From the NCBI RefSeq assembly GCF_003116095.1, contig NZ_LGRA01000004.1, positions 1 through 64,000 on the forward strand: a stretch of DNA of 64,000 bases. The letters are read 5' to 3'. Positions 1 to 9,115 of this stretch are shown piece by piece; position 1 is the stretch's first letter; every line of letters starts with the position of its first letter. This DNA is from Azospirillum sp. TSO35-2. GTDB lineage: Bacteria; Pseudomonadota; Alphaproteobacteria; Azospirillales; Azospirillaceae. Below the pieces are notes generated by a model. It had not been told where the DNA came from. It ran no database searches and saw nothing but the letters and a program-made list of their open reading frames with translations. The position numbers were made by a program, and so were the translations under genes.

Positions 1-1758
1 GACGCGCTGAGCGTGACGGTGACCGGCCTGCCGGCCGGCGGCGTCATCCGGCTGGCCGACGGCAGCGCGGTGATCGCCGACCAGAGCCTGATGCTCGGCC
101 AGCTCACCGGCCTGACCTTCACCCCGGCGGCCGGCACGGTCGGCGACGCCGGGGCCTTCGCCTACCGGGTCGAGGACGGCCATGGCGGCGCCGACACCCA
201 GACCGTCGCCCTGCGGGTCGAGGCCGCGCCGGTCGTCTCGCCGCCCCCTCCCCCGCCGCCGCCGCCGGTCACCTCCCCGGATCCGGTCCCGGATCCGGCC
301 CCCGACCCGGTCGTGGAGCCCGCCGGCAACAGCGCCCCGGTGGTTCAGGCCGACAAGACGGTGACGGCCCAGGACCGCGCCGCGGTGTCGCTCGGCATCG
401 CGGCCCCGACCGATCCCGACGGCGACGCGCTGACGGTGACCGTCACCGGCCTGCCCGGCGGCGGCACCGTGCGGCTGGCCGACGGCACGGCGGTGGCGGT
501 GAACCAGAGCCTGTCGGCCGGCGACCTGCCCGCCCTGACCTTCCTCGCCGCCGACGGCACCGTCGGCAGCGCCGGCGCCTTCGCCTACCGCGTCGCCGAC
601 GGCCATGGCGGCGTCGCCGCCCAGACCGTGGCGGTGCAGGTGGTGCCGTCGGCGGACCCGGCCTCCACCCCGACCCCGGCGGTTCCGACGGCGACCCCGG
701 CCGCCGCCTTCGACGCGCTCGCCTACATCGCCTCCTACCCCGACCTGATGGCGGCCTTCGGCACCGACACCGGGGCGGCGACCCGGCATTACCAGGAGCA
801 CGGGCAGGCCGAAGGGCGGACGGTCAGCTTCAACGCGCTCGCCTACATCGCCTCCTATCCGGACCTGATCGCGGCCTTCGGCACCGACACCGACGCGGCG
901 ACCCGGCACTACATCGAGCATGGCCGGGCCGAGGGGCGGACGGTGACCTTCGACCCGCTGTCCTACACCGCCTCCTACCCCGATCTGGTGGCGGCCTTCG
1001 GCACCGACGCCGACGCGGCGGCGCGGCATTACATCCAGTCCGGCCGGGCCGAGGGGCGGAGCCCCAACTTCAACGGGCTCGCCTACCTCGCGTCCTATCC
1101 GGATCTGGCGGCGGCCTTCGGCACCGACGCCGCCGCCGGGACGCGCCACTACATCGAGCATGGCCAGGCGGAGGGGCGCAGCGTCAGCTTCGACGGCTAC
1201 AACTATCTGGCGGCGAACCGCGACCTGGCTGTGGCCTTCGGCACCGACGCGAACGCCGCGGCCCGGCACTACATCCAGTTCGGCCAAGCGGAGGGCCGGC
1301 CGGCCCAGGGCTTCGACACGCTGCGCTACATCGCCAGCAACCCGGACCTGATCCAGTCCTTCGGCCCCGACGTCCAGGCGGCCGAGATCCACTATGTCCA
1401 GTTCGGCTACAACGAGGGCCGGTCGCTGACCGCCTTCGATCCCGCCGCCTATCTGGCCGCCCATCCCGAGATCGGGGCGGAGTTCGGCACCAGCGCCGCG
1501 GCGGTCGAGCTGGCCTACATCAAGCGCAGCACCTCGTCGGAAACGGTCGCCGCTGGTTTTGCCGCTGCGGGCTTTGCCGACGCCGGCGCGGCTCCGGTCG
1601 CGATCGCCATGATGGCGGCCGGGATGACCGGTTCGGCCGGGCTGGGCCTGGATGGCGGGCTTGGCGGCGGCGCCTACGACCCGGCCGGGGCCGGCATGGC
1701 GCTGGGGTCGCTCGCGACGGGCGACGGCGGCCTGCGGAAGGCGGAGCTGCCCGCCTGA
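1..1758 (+). CDS. Large secreted repeat protein (adhesin-like), 3' part only
   Basis: The frame is open from base 1, so the 5' end lies outside the window; 585 residues are visible. The visible part starts inside one cadherin/VCBS-like beta-sandwich, followed by a Pro-rich linker with a run of nine prolines, then a second such domain beginning NSAPVV with a DPDGDALTVTVTGLP strand. From base 709 there are six 40-residue repeats plus a degenerate seventh, pattern F-[DN]-x-L-x-Y-I-A-S-Y-x-D-L-x-A-A-F-G-x-D...HY-x-x-x-G-[RQ]-A-E-G-R. A Gly/Ala-rich tail ends the protein. Cadherin-like domains, a Gly-rich C-terminus and a type I exporter gene pair just downstream suggest a type I-secreted surface adhesin. 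The secretion route is inferred; no RTX nonapeptides are seen in the visible part. The next gene is convergent, 28 bases away. Confidence 0.85.
   Translation, partial: DALSVTVTGLPAGGVIRLADGSAVIADQSLMLGQLTGLTFTPAAGTVGDAGAFAYRVEDGHGGADTQTVALRVEAAPVVSPPPPPPPPPVTSPDPVPDPAPDPVVEPAGNSAPVVQADKTVTAQDRAAVSLGIAAPTDPDGDALTVTVTGLPGGGTVRLADGTAVAVNQSLSAGDLPALTFLAADGTVGSAGAFAYRVADGHGGVAAQTVAVQVVPSADPASTPTPAVPTATPAAAFDALAYIASYPDLMAAFGTDTGAATRHYQEHGQAEGRTVSFNALAYIASYPDLIAAFGTDTDAATRHYIEHGRAEGRTVTFDPLSYTASYPDLVAAFGTDADAAARHYIQSGRAEGRSPNFNGLAYLASYPDLAAAFGTDAAAGTRHYIEHGQAEGRSVSFDGYNYLAANRDLAVAFGTDANAAARHYIQFGQAEGRPAQGFDTLRYIASNPDLIQSFGPDVQAAEIHYVQFGYNEGRSLTAFDPAAYLAAHPEIGAEFGTSAAAVELAYIKRSTSSETVAAGFAAAGFADAGAAPVAIAMMAAGMTGSAGLGLDGGLGGGAYDPAGAGMALGSLATGDGGLRKAELPA
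709..1437 (+). repeat. Six tandem 120-bp repeats coding a 40-residue surface module
   Basis: Six units with a period of about 120 bases, in frame with the gene, followed by a degraded seventh to about 1540. Conserved residues per unit are Y-[IL]-A-[SA]-[YN], DL, AFG, HY and EGR. The same module occurs once in the protein at 1787-2773 and seven times in the protein at 18243-21098. Confidence 0.9.
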
Positions 1759-1786
1759 GGGCGACGACCGGCCGGGGCGGCGGCCG

Positions 1787-2773
1787 TCAGCGGCCCTTGC
1801 CCTTGTCGGCAAGCGCCACGTCGATCAGCAGCCGGTGGCCGCGGTCCTTGTCGGGGGGCAGGGTGGAGACGCCGATCAGGCGGACGGCCCCGGACCCTGC
1901 CCCGGACCCGCTCTCGTCGGTGCCCAGCAGCAGGCGGCTGCCGGTGCCGTCCCGCTCGACGCTGTAGCCGAGCGTCGTCGGCGGCAGGCGTCCGGCGGCG
2001 GCGGCCTGCCACAGCGTGCCGGGCAGCGCCACCTCCAGCCGGCCGTCGGGCCGCCGCACCGGCGTCTCGAACCGCGGCGCCCGGTCGAGGTCGAGCACGA
2101 CGCGCACCCCGGCCTCGCTGTTGGCGGTGCGGATCCGCTCGACCGTCGGCCGCTCTCCGGCCGCGGGCTTGGCCGGAAGGGTGGTGACGGCGCCGTTGGT
2201 GATGGGGCCATTGGTGATGGGGCCATTGGCGATAGGCTTGACCGCCGGCCGCACCGGGTCGGCCGCCGGTTGCGCGGGGGGCTCCACCAGGATGGGTTTT
2301 GGCGGCGGGGCTGGAACCGGGACCGGCGGTGGTGCCGCGGGAGGGGCCTCCGCCTTCACCAACTCCGCCTTCTTCACCGCCGGCGTTTCCCGGAAGCCGC
2401 CGAGGCGGCCCTCGGCGCGGCCGTGCTGGACGTAATGGGCGTAGCCGCTGGAGATCACCCCGTCGCGGACGGCGGCGGCGACGTCGGGGTTGGCGGCCAG
2501 ATAGGCCCGCTCCCGCCAGCCCGAGGGCGGCGCCAGCGTCGTGTCGGCGTCGGGGGCGGCGCGCCGCAGGCCGGACAGCATCGACGGCATCGTCAGGTGC
2601 AGGCCGAGCGCGTCGACCGCCAGCGACAGCCACAGCGGCATCAGCAGCACGAGCAGGAGGCGCAGGAGCTGGGGGATCAGCGACAAGGGCGGGTCCGGCA
2701 AAGGGGGACGGGAACGGACGGCGCCGGCCCGCCGAAGGCATGCGGTCCCACCCGGTCCGGCGCTGTGTCGCAT
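1787..2773 (-). CDS. Membrane-anchored AMIN-like protein with one surface-repeat module
   Basis: Predicted 328 residues. The ATG at 2773 is chosen because GGGAG lies five bases upstream; an in-frame GTG at 2842 would add 23 residues. Order: a Leu-rich transmembrane segment at about residues 31-53, one copy of the 40-residue module at about 88-127 (AYLAANPDV...HYVQHGRAEGR), a Pro/Ala-rich spacer containing three NG[PA][IV]T units, then a C-terminal domain from about 210 with VRVVLDLDRAPRF and LEVALPG strands resembling AMIN domains. AMIN domains of envelope proteins bind peptidoglycan or secretion machinery. Sharing the module with the convergent adhesin suggests that this protein retains or docks it (inference). 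It is divergent from the exporter operon. Domain assignment is by eye. Confidence 0.75.
   Translation of the reverse strand: MRHSAGPGGTACLRRAGAVRSRPPLPDPPLSLIPQLLRLLLVLLMPLWLSLAVDALGLHLTMPSMLSGLRRAAPDADTTLAPPSGWRERAYLAANPDVAAAVRDGVISSGYAHYVQHGRAEGRLGGFRETPAVKKAELVKAEAPPAAPPPVPVPAPPPKPILVEPPAQPAADPVRPAVKPIANGPITNGPITNGAVTTLPAKPAAGERPTVERIRTANSEAGVRVVLDLDRAPRFETPVRRPDGRLEVALPGTLWQAAAAGRLPPTTLGYSVERDGTGSRLLLGTDESGSGAGSGAVRLIGVSTLPPDKDRGHRLLIDVALADKGKGR
2193..2237. repeat. Three tandem 15-bp units in the AMIN-like gene
   Basis: Three imperfect 15-base units of the form CCATTGGTGATGGGG, encoding the NG[PA][IV]T linker repeats on the minus strand. Probably a slippage-prone linker. Confidence 0.7.
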
Positions 2774-2988
2774 GCCTACTCCCAAGCGCGCCGTCCGGTC
2801 CAGGAAAAGCCACCGCCCCGCCTTTCCCCCTCTGGTCCTCACCCTATGCCTTACGCCCTCCGGTCACGCCCCGACGCTGTGGCGGAGTACCCCATCGTTC
2901 GGGTGGTCCCGGGCCGGACCGATGCGCACCTTCGGTTGGGTGCAGCCGTTCGGCGCCTCGCTGATACGTTTCGGAACCGGGAAGCCTC

Positions 2989-5244
2989 ATGGAACAGACG
3001 CAAGACGGGTCGCCGCCCGATCCGGCGCGGGAACCCCCCGCCCAAGCCGAATCCCCGGCGGGGGGGCCCCCTTCCGGACCACGCCCCGGCCCCCCGCTCG
3101 ACCCCGGCATCGCCGGGCTGGTGGCGGCGTTGCGGATCCTGGGCATTCCGGCCGACCATGACTCCATCCGCCACGCCTGCGGCGGCGAGCCGCCAGACCT
3201 GACCGGGCTGGTCCGCCAGGCCCACCGGCTGGGCGCCAAGGCCCGCGTGGTCAAGACCAAATGGGAAAGGCTGGAGCGCACCCCGCTGCCGGCGCTGGTC
3301 CCCGGCCCCGACGGCGGCTTTCTGGTGCTGGCCAAGGCCGGCGGCGACCGCGTGCTGGTGCACGACGCGGCATCCGGCCAGACCCGCGTCCTCGACCGCG
3401 CCGCCTTCGAGCCGCTGTGGAGCGGCCGGTTGCTCTGCCTCGGCCGCAAGGGCACGCTGGGCATGGGCCAGCCGCGCTTCGACGCCCGCTGGTTCGGGGC
3501 GGTCGCCTGGAAATACCGCGGCATCCTGGGCGAGGTGCTGGCCGCCTCGCTGTTCATCCAGCTCTTCGCGCTGGTGACGCCGCTGTTCTTCCAGGTGGTG
3601 GTCGACAAGGTGGTGGTGCACCGCAGCCTGGGCACGCTCGACGTGCTGATGGCCGGCATGCTGGCGGTCATCCTGTTCGAGGCGGTGCTGGGCGGCCTGC
3701 GCACCTACACCTTCGCCCACACCGCCAACCGGCTGGACGTGGAGCTGGGGGCCAAGCTGTACCAGCGGCTGCTGTCGCTCCCCATGGCCTATTTCGCCGC
3801 GCGCCGGGTCGGCGACAGCGTCGCCCGCGTGCGCGAGCTGGAGACGATCCGCAACTTCATGACCAGCTCCACCATCACGCTGGTGCTGGACTTGCTGTTC
3901 ACCGTGGTCTTCCTGGGCGTGATGATGCTGTACAGCCCGATGCTGACCGCCATCGTCGCCGCCTCCTTCCCGGTCTACATCGCCATCAGCCTGGTCGCGA
4001 CGCCGATCCTGCGCCGCCGGCTGGACGAGAAGTTCGCCCGCGGCGCCGAGAACCACAGCTTCCTGGTCGAGACGGTGTCGAGCATCGAGACGGTCAAGGC
4101 GATGGCGGTCGAGCCGCGGATGCAGCGCCGCTGGGAGGACCAGCTCTCCGGCTATGTCCGCGCCGGCTTCCGCGCCGGCAACCTCAACAACGTCGCCAGC
4201 CAGTCGGTGCAGTTCGTCTCCAAGCTCTCCACCATGCTGGTGCTGTGGCTGGGGGCGCGGCTGGTGATCGAGGGCGGGTTGACGGTGGGCGAGCTGGTCG
4301 CCTTCAACATGTTCGCCGGCCGCGTCGTCCAGCCGGTGCTGCGCATCGCCCAGCTCTGGCAGGATTTCCAGCAGGTGCGGCTGTCGATGCACCGCATCGG
4401 CGACATCCTGAACACCGCGCCCGAGCCACTGCAGAGCGCCGGCCGCGCCGCCATGCCGGCGATCAAGGGCGACGTCAGCTTCGACCACGTCACCTTCCGT
4501 TACCGCCACGACGGGCCGGAGACGCTGAGCGACGTGTCGCTGCACATCCCGGCCGGCCAGGTGGTCGGCATCGTCGGCACGTCCGGTTCGGGCAAGAGCA
4601 CGCTGGCCAAGCTGCTCCAGCGCTTCCACGTGCCGGAGCGCGGGCGGGTGATGGTGGACGGCACCGACCTCTCCACCGCCGACGCGGTGTGGCTGCGCCG
4701 GCAGATCGGCGTGGTGCTGCAGGACAACGTGCTGTTCTCCGGCTCGATCCGCGAGAACATCGCGCTCAGCGACCCGACCATGGAGATGGCCCGCGTCGTC
4801 GCCGCGGCGAAGCTGGCCGGCGCCCACGACTTCGTCGTCGAGCTGCCCGACGGCTACGACACCGTGGTGGGGGAGCGCGGCGCCAGCCTGTCGGGCGGGC
4901 AGCGGCAGCGCATCGCCATCGCCCGCGCGCTGGTCACCAACCCGCGCATCCTGATCTTCGACGAGGCGACCAGCGCGCTCGACCATGAATCCGAACGGAT
5001 CATCCAGGCCAACATGCGCCGCATCTGCGCCGGCCGCACCGTGCTGATCATCGCCCACCGGCTGTCCACCGTCGCCATCGCCGACCGCATCGTCACGGTG
5101 GAGCGCGGCCGCATCGTCGAGGACGGCGCGCCCGACGAGCTGCTGCGCCGCGGCGGCCGCTACGCCACGCTGTTTCGGGGCCAGATGGGGCATTTGCCCG
5201 GAGCCGAGCCGGGCACCGGCATGATCGAACGCGCGGCCGGTTGA
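2989..5244 (+). CDS. Type I secretion ABC transporter/ATPase (HlyB-like)
   Basis: The 751 residues have the order typical of HlyB-type exporters. A C39-peptidase-like domain spans about residues 35-150, with GIPADHDSIRHACGG at the usual catalytic position but no Cys-protease motif, so it is a substrate-docking domain rather than a peptidase. Six transmembrane helices follow at about 170-440. The ATPase has Walker A GTSGSGKST, signature LSGGQRQRIAIARAL and Walker B ILIFDEATSALD, then an IAHRLST H-loop. The family exports unfolded proteins in one step through an inner-membrane ABC protein, an adaptor and TolC. The adaptor gene follows after 13 bases; no tolC is in the window. Probable substrates are the neighbouring repeat proteins and the subtilase (inference). 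Confidence 0.95.
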   Translation: MEQTQDGSPPDPAREPPAQAESPAGGPPSGPRPGPPLDPGIAGLVAALRILGIPADHDSIRHACGGEPPDLTGLVRQAHRLGAKARVVKTKWERLERTPLPALVPGPDGGFLVLAKAGGDRVLVHDAASGQTRVLDRAAFEPLWSGRLLCLGRKGTLGMGQPRFDARWFGAVAWKYRGILGEVLAASLFIQLFALVTPLFFQVVVDKVVVHRSLGTLDVLMAGMLAVILFEAVLGGLRTYTFAHTANRLDVELGAKLYQRLLSLPMAYFAARRVGDSVARVRELETIRNFMTSSTITLVLDLLFTVVFLGVMMLYSPMLTAIVAASFPVYIAISLVATPILRRRLDEKFARGAENHSFLVETVSSIETVKAMAVEPRMQRRWEDQLSGYVRAGFRAGNLNNVASQSVQFVSKLSTMLVLWLGARLVIEGGLTVGELVAFNMFAGRVVQPVLRIAQLWQDFQQVRLSMHRIGDILNTAPEPLQSAGRAAMPAIKGDVSFDHVTFRYRHDGPETLSDVSLHIPAGQVVGIVGTSGSGKSTLAKLLQRFHVPERGRVMVDGTDLSTADAVWLRRQIGVVLQDNVLFSGSIRENIALSDPTMEMARVVAAAKLAGAHDFVVELPDGYDTVVGERGASLSGGQRQRIAIARALVTNPRILIFDEATSALDHESERIIQANMRRICAGRTVLIIAHRLSTVAIADRIVTVERGRIVEDGAPDELLRRGGRYATLFRGQMGHLPGAEPGTGMIERAAG

Positions 5245-5257
5245 GGGAGACGCCAGC

Positions 5258-6766
5258 ATGACCAAAGCGACCGCCGCGGTGGTGACCGCTCCCACCCACA
5301 ACCCGTCCGCCGCCCCCGCCCCGGCCAACGCCCCCGGCACGCCGCCGGGACCGGCACCGGGCCGCCGTCCCGCCCGTCCGCCGCGTCCGCCGAGCCACCG
5401 GCGCGACGAGATCGATTTCCTGCCCGACGCGCTGGAGATCATGGAGCGGCCGCCCTCGCCCACCGTGCGGACCTTCAGCGCGGTCATCATGCTGGCCTTC
5501 GCCACCGCCTGCGCCTGGGCGTGGTTCGGCCACATCGACGTGGTGGCGGTCGCCCAGGGCCGCGTCGTGCCGAGCGGCCGGACCAAGACCATCCAGCCGA
5601 TGGAGGCCGGTGTCGTCCACGCCATCCGGGTCGAGGACGGCCAGCTGGTCAAGGCCGGCCAGACGCTGGTCGAGCTGGACCAGACCGGCTCCGTCGCCGA
5701 CCGCGACCGCACCGCGTCCGACCTGTCGGCCGCCCGCGCCGAGGCGGCGCGGCTGCGCGCCGCCCTCGCCGTGGTCAACGACGGGACCGACCCCGACCGC
5801 GCCTTCGTCGCCCCCGCCGGGCTGGCGCCCGACCTGGAGCGGATGCAGCGGCAACTGCTGGCCAGCCAGATCGCCGAGCAGCGCGCCAAGCTGGCGGCGC
5901 TCGACCGCGAGCAGGCCCGGCGCGAGGCCGACCACGCCACCGTGGTGCAGACCATCACCAAGCTGAACGCCACCCTGCCGCTGATCCGCGAACGGGCCGA
6001 GGCGCTGTTCGACCTGTCGAAGCGCGGCACCTCGTCCCGCTTCCAGTATCTCCAGCTCCAGCAGGATCTGGTCGGGCAGGAGCAGGAATTGCTGGTCCAG
6101 AAGATCAAGCTGACCGAGGCCGACGCCTCCATCGCCGCCAACGCCGAGCAGCGCCGCCAGACCGAGGCGGAGTTCCGCCGCCAGCTCTACACCAGCCTCG
6201 CCGAGGCCGAGCGCAAGGCCGCCTCGCTGGAGCAGGACCTCGCCAAGGCGGAACAGCGCGTCGGGCTGCAACGGCTGACCGCGCCGGTCGACGGCTATGT
6301 CCAGCAGCTCGCCATCCACACCGTCGGCGGCGTGGTGACCGCCGCCCAGCCGCTGATGGTCATCGTGCCCGAGGACAGCCGGCTGGAGATCGAGGCCTTC
6401 ATCCCCAACAAGGACATCGGCTTCGTCCAGGCCGGACAGGTGGCGGAGGTCAAGGTGGAGGCCTTCTCCTTCACCAAATACGGCCTGATCCCCGGCCGTG
6501 TCGTCTCGCTGTCGGGCGACGCCGTGCAGCCGCCGACGACCGACAAGGGCCAGGACAAGAGCGCCGCGAAGTCGCCCGAGCCCGGCTCGGTCTACGCCGC
6601 GCGCGTCGCGCTGGACCGCGACACGCTGGACGTCGACGGCAAGGAAACGCGGCTTCAGCCGGGCATGACGGTCACCGCCGAGATCAAGACCGGCCGCCGC
6701 CGCATCGCCGACTACCTGCTCTCCCCGCTGTCGCGCAGCGCCCAGGAGGCCATGCACGAGCGGTGA
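5258..6766 (+). CDS. Type I secretion membrane fusion/adaptor protein (HlyD family)
   Basis: The 502-residue product has a GGGAG ribosome site before the ATG and is co-transcribed with the ABC gene. It has a Pro/Ala-rich cytosolic N-terminus, one transmembrane helix at about residues 70-90 (FSAVIMLAFATACAWAWFG), a lipoyl-like half-motif (IQPMEAGVVHAIRVEDGQLV), a long coiled-coil hairpin rich in Ala, Glu, Gln and Arg at about 140-340, the second half-motif (LTAPVDGYVQQL) and a beta-barrel C-terminus. HlyD proteins span the periplasm and connect the ABC exporter to TolC. The Pro-rich N-terminus is longer than usual. A GC-rich palindrome after the stop may end transcription. Confidence 0.94.
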   Translation: MTKATAAVVTAPTHNPSAAPAPANAPGTPPGPAPGRRPARPPRPPSHRRDEIDFLPDALEIMERPPSPTVRTFSAVIMLAFATACAWAWFGHIDVVAVAQGRVVPSGRTKTIQPMEAGVVHAIRVEDGQLVKAGQTLVELDQTGSVADRDRTASDLSAARAEAARLRAALAVVNDGTDPDRAFVAPAGLAPDLERMQRQLLASQIAEQRAKLAALDREQARREADHATVVQTITKLNATLPLIRERAEALFDLSKRGTSSRFQYLQLQQDLVGQEQELLVQKIKLTEADASIAANAEQRRQTEAEFRRQLYTSLAEAERKAASLEQDLAKAEQRVGLQRLTAPVDGYVQQLAIHTVGGVVTAAQPLMVIVPEDSRLEIEAFIPNKDIGFVQAGQVAEVKVEAFSFTKYGLIPGRVVSLSGDAVQPPTTDKGQDKSAAKSPEPGSVYAARVALDRDTLDVDGKETRLQPGMTVTAEIKTGRRRIADYLLSPLSRSAQEAMHER

Positions 6767-6771
6767 GAGCG

Positions 6772-6793
6772 GACGGCCGCGCCGGCGGCCGTC
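6772..6793. terminator. GC-rich hairpin between convergent genes
   Basis: Perfect 9-bp inverted repeat GACGGCCGC / GCGGCCGTC around a 4-base loop, just after the adaptor stop and touching the hydrolase stop. There is no U-tract, so termination is plausible but not certain. Confidence 0.45.
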
Positions 6794-7718
6794 ACCGGCG
6801 CAGGAAATCGCCGAGCATCGGCCGCAGGGCGCCGGTCCGCAGCAGGGTGGTGATGACCGCATGGTCGCCGACGCCGGGCAGGACGCGGTGGTCGATGCCG
6901 GGAAGGTCCGACAGCTCGGCGGCCGAGCGCAGGTCGGCCGCGTTGTCGCCGCCGCAGACGATCGTGGCGGGCGGCACCCGCGGCCGGCTGCGGTAGAGCC
7001 GGCGCAGGTCGACCTCCTCCTCGCCGACCGGCCGGCCGAGCGCCTGGGCGATCCGCGCCAGCGGCCGGGGCCGCCGGGCCTGCCAGATCATCGGGGAGAA
7101 GGCGAGGACGGCGCGGGCGTCGAGCTCCAGCCCATAGCGCAGCGCCCCATAGCCGCCGGTCGACTGGCCGAGGCAGTAGAGCCGCTGGGTGCCGAAGCCC
7201 TCGCACAGTCGGCGCAGCAGGTCCAGCGTGGCGTCCAGCCCGGTCCAGCGCCCGCCGATCCCGCCGACGTAGAAGCTGTCGGCCGGATCGAACAGGTAGA
7301 TGACGTTGACGCCGAGCGGCTCCAGGATCCGCTGCATCAGATAGACCGACACCGACAGCCGCTTGGCCCGTCCGGTGAAGGCGATCAGGGTGGTCGGCGA
7401 ATTGGCCGGCGCCATCCAGTAATTTCCGGCCTCGGCATCCCGGGCCAGCGTCGCCGGGATGGCGCCGGCGCCGGTCAGGTCGCAGTCCCACAGGGCGCGG
7501 CACAGGATGGCCAGCTGGTCGGCGCGCCCGGCGGCCTCCGGAACGCCGCGCAGGGCCTCCACATGCGGCAGGGTCCAGCGCACGACGCCGCTCTGGATCA
7601 GGATCTGGCAGGCTTGCAGGCGCTGTTCGGCGCCGGCCGCCGGGTCCGCCAGGGCGGCCAGCGACCAGGAGGGCGGTTGGTTGAGCGCGTGGATCCAGCC
7701 GGGGATGTCCGTCGCCAT
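6792..7718 (-). CDS. Alpha/beta hydrolase (putative esterase)
   Basis: 308 residues from the ATG at 7718, which overlaps the stop of the upstream acyl carrier gene by one base (TGATG), so translation is probably coupled. The nucleophile elbow is GQSTGGYGALRYG, with Ser in the expected Gly-x-Ser-x-Gly position. A likely acid and His occur later: VCGGDNAADLR, and HAV in the C-terminal VGDHAVITTLL. The preceding strand-loop LIAFTGRAKRLSVSVY resembles an oxyanion-hole region. No signal peptide is visible, so it is probably cytoplasmic. Next to a discrete acyl carrier protein it could be an acyltransferase or a thioesterase for a carrier-bound acyl group (inference). The exact family is not recognised. 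Confidence 0.75.
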   Translation of the reverse strand: MATDIPGWIHALNQPPSWSLAALADPAAGAEQRLQACQILIQSGVVRWTLPHVEALRGVPEAAGRADQLAILCRALWDCDLTGAGAIPATLARDAEAGNYWMAPANSPTTLIAFTGRAKRLSVSVYLMQRILEPLGVNVIYLFDPADSFYVGGIGGRWTGLDATLDLLRRLCEGFGTQRLYCLGQSTGGYGALRYGLELDARAVLAFSPMIWQARRPRPLARIAQALGRPVGEEEVDLRRLYRSRPRVPPATIVCGGDNAADLRSAAELSDLPGIDHRVLPGVGDHAVITTLLRTGALRPMLGDFLRR

Positions 7719-7999
7719 CACACCCGCGGCGGACGGGAGCCGGGACGCGTGCCCGCCACGTGATCGGCGATGGCGGCGACCGAGGTGGCGGTGTCCAGGA
7801 AGGTTTCCGGATGCAGGGCGATGCCGAACGCCTTTTCCAGCTCCAGCGCCATTTCGACCGCGTCGACGGAATCGAGGTCGTAGACGGCCAAGGCCTGTGC
7901 GGGGTCCATGCGGTCGGCGGCAAGCCCGCAGATCGTCGCCAGATAGGCCATCATCCAGCGTTGCAGGCCATCGCGGTCCAGGTCGGCGGTTGCGCTCAT
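7718..7999 (-). CDS. Acyl carrier protein-like
   Basis: 93 residues, the normal size for a discrete carrier protein. The attachment motif is DLDSVDAVEMALELEKAFGI, in which the Ser of DSVD would carry 4'-phosphopantetheine, followed by the usual acidic helix and TSVAAIADHV helix IV. It lies between an ATP-grasp gene (3-base gap upstream) and the hydrolase (1-base overlap downstream), so three genes form one operon. It is more likely dedicated to a local acyl or aminoacyl modification than to bulk fatty acid synthesis, because no fabD/fabG/fabF neighbour is present. Its cognate activating enzyme is not obvious. Confidence 0.85.
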   Translation of the reverse strand: MSATADLDRDGLQRWMMAYLATICGLAADRMDPAQALAVYDLDSVDAVEMALELEKAFGIALHPETFLDTATSVAAIADHVAGTRPGSRPPRV

Positions 8000-8002
8000 C
8001 GG

Positions 8003-9115
8003 TCACTCAATCGGCGGTCGTTGCGGACAAACGGACATCGGGGGAGGCGGGGGGGAGGCGGGAGCCGGTCCGAAACCCTGCTCCAGCGCGTCCAGGATCG
8101 CCCCGGACACGTCCTGCGCCCCGCCCCGCCAGGGAAAATGATACGGCGTCAGGCCGGGATTCCGGTTCATTTCCAGGATCCAGTGGTTGCCGTGCCGTGC
8201 CGGCGCCGCCGGATCCCGGATCATCACGTCGACGGCGGTCAGGTTCAGGCCGGGCACCGCGTTGCAGGCCGCCGCGAGCACGTCCAGGTAGGACGGGTGG
8301 AGGTCCGCCCGGCAATCGAGGCTGTCGGCGCCGGTCGCGCCGTTGGAGGTGCCGCGCAGGAAGACCCGTTCCGCCGCCGCCGGGACGTCGTCCAGGCCGC
8401 GGCCGGTCATCGCCAGGAAATCGCGAAGGTCGTCGTCGACCGCGATGTTGGAATGGCCGGGCACCGCCCGCCGGTCGCGCCGGGCGTTCTTGAGGTCGAT
8501 CAGGCGGGCGATGGTGGCGCTGCCGTCGCCGACGACGCTGGCCGGCCGGCTCAGCTTGACCGCCACCACCCGCGGCCGCACGAAGAAGAAGCGGATCAGT
8601 TGCCCGGTCACGCTCTCTTCCACCAGGATCTTCTGGTGCCGGGCGGCGACCCGCCGGACCGCGCGCTCGTAGCGGGCGCGGTCGGCGATCGCCGGGAAGA
8701 CCAGCTCCCCCTTGGTGCCCTGGTTGGGCTTGACGCAGACCGGCCCGGCAAAGCTCCCGAAGGCGTCGAGCGCCGCGGACAGGTCGTTGCGGCGGAAGAC
8801 CCGCCCGGCCGGCGTGCCGAACCCCCGCGCGTCGAGAAAGCTCTTCGCCCGCTGCTTGTCGCGGATGATGAGGGTGGCCTCCTCGTTGATGTGCAGGCCA
8901 AGGCCGCGCCAGGGATCGCCCCCCTTCACCAGAAGCATGCCGGAGGCGAACAGATACGCCCGCCCGCCGACGGTGAGATCGAGCCAGCGGGAGGGAAAGG
9001 GATGGAAGCGGCTGTAGACCCCATGGACGTACCGGGTTGCGATCCCGCGGGCGCGGGCGGCGGTCCCCAGGCAGATCGCGTGATAATCGTCCGGTGAGTC
9101 GGTCTGGTCGTCCAT
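8003..9115 (-). CDS. ATP-grasp ligase, cyanophycin-synthetase-like
   Basis: 370 residues. ATP-grasp features: INEEATLIIRDKQRAKSFL near residue 78, GPVCVKPNQGTKGELVFP (ATP-binding Lys and Gly-rich loop), ILVEESVTGQLIRFFFV (adenine-binding strand and linker), VVGDGSATIARLIDLKN as found in CphA-type enzymes, and the metal-binding end LTAVDVMIRD...HWILEMNRNPGL. The family joins a carboxylate to an amine or thiol through an acylphosphate. First gene of an operon with the carrier protein and hydrolase, so it may make an amide- or peptide-like substituent (inference). A Pro-rich C-terminal tail is of unknown role. Confidence 0.85.
   Translation of the reverse strand: MDDQTDSPDDYHAICLGTAARARGIATRYVHGVYSRFHPFPSRWLDLTVGGRAYLFASGMLLVKGGDPWRGLGLHINEEATLIIRDKQRAKSFLDARGFGTPAGRVFRRNDLSAALDAFGSFAGPVCVKPNQGTKGELVFPAIADRARYERAVRRVAARHQKILVEESVTGQLIRFFFVRPRVVAVKLSRPASVVGDGSATIARLIDLKNARRDRRAVPGHSNIAVDDDLRDFLAMTGRGLDDVPAAAERVFLRGTSNGATGADSLDCRADLHPSYLDVLAAACNAVPGLNLTAVDVMIRDPAAPARHGNHWILEMNRNPGLTPYHFPWRGGAQDVSGAILDALEQGFGPAPASPPPPPMSVCPQRPPIE

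Noticed and set aside
709-1437. CRISPR-like array
   Set aside because: The 120-bp units are continuous coding repeats without spacers.
2989-3440. Active C39 peptidase (bacteriocin exporter)
   Set aside because: The domain lacks the catalytic Cys motif, so it is the HlyB-type docking domain and not a leader-peptide protease.
2851-6141. Very long minus-strand open frame (over 1000 codons) opposite the exporter genes
   Set aside because: Low-complexity His/Gln/Arg-rich translation without motifs, typical of antisense frames in high-GC genes; the plus strand has clear ABC and HlyD motifs.
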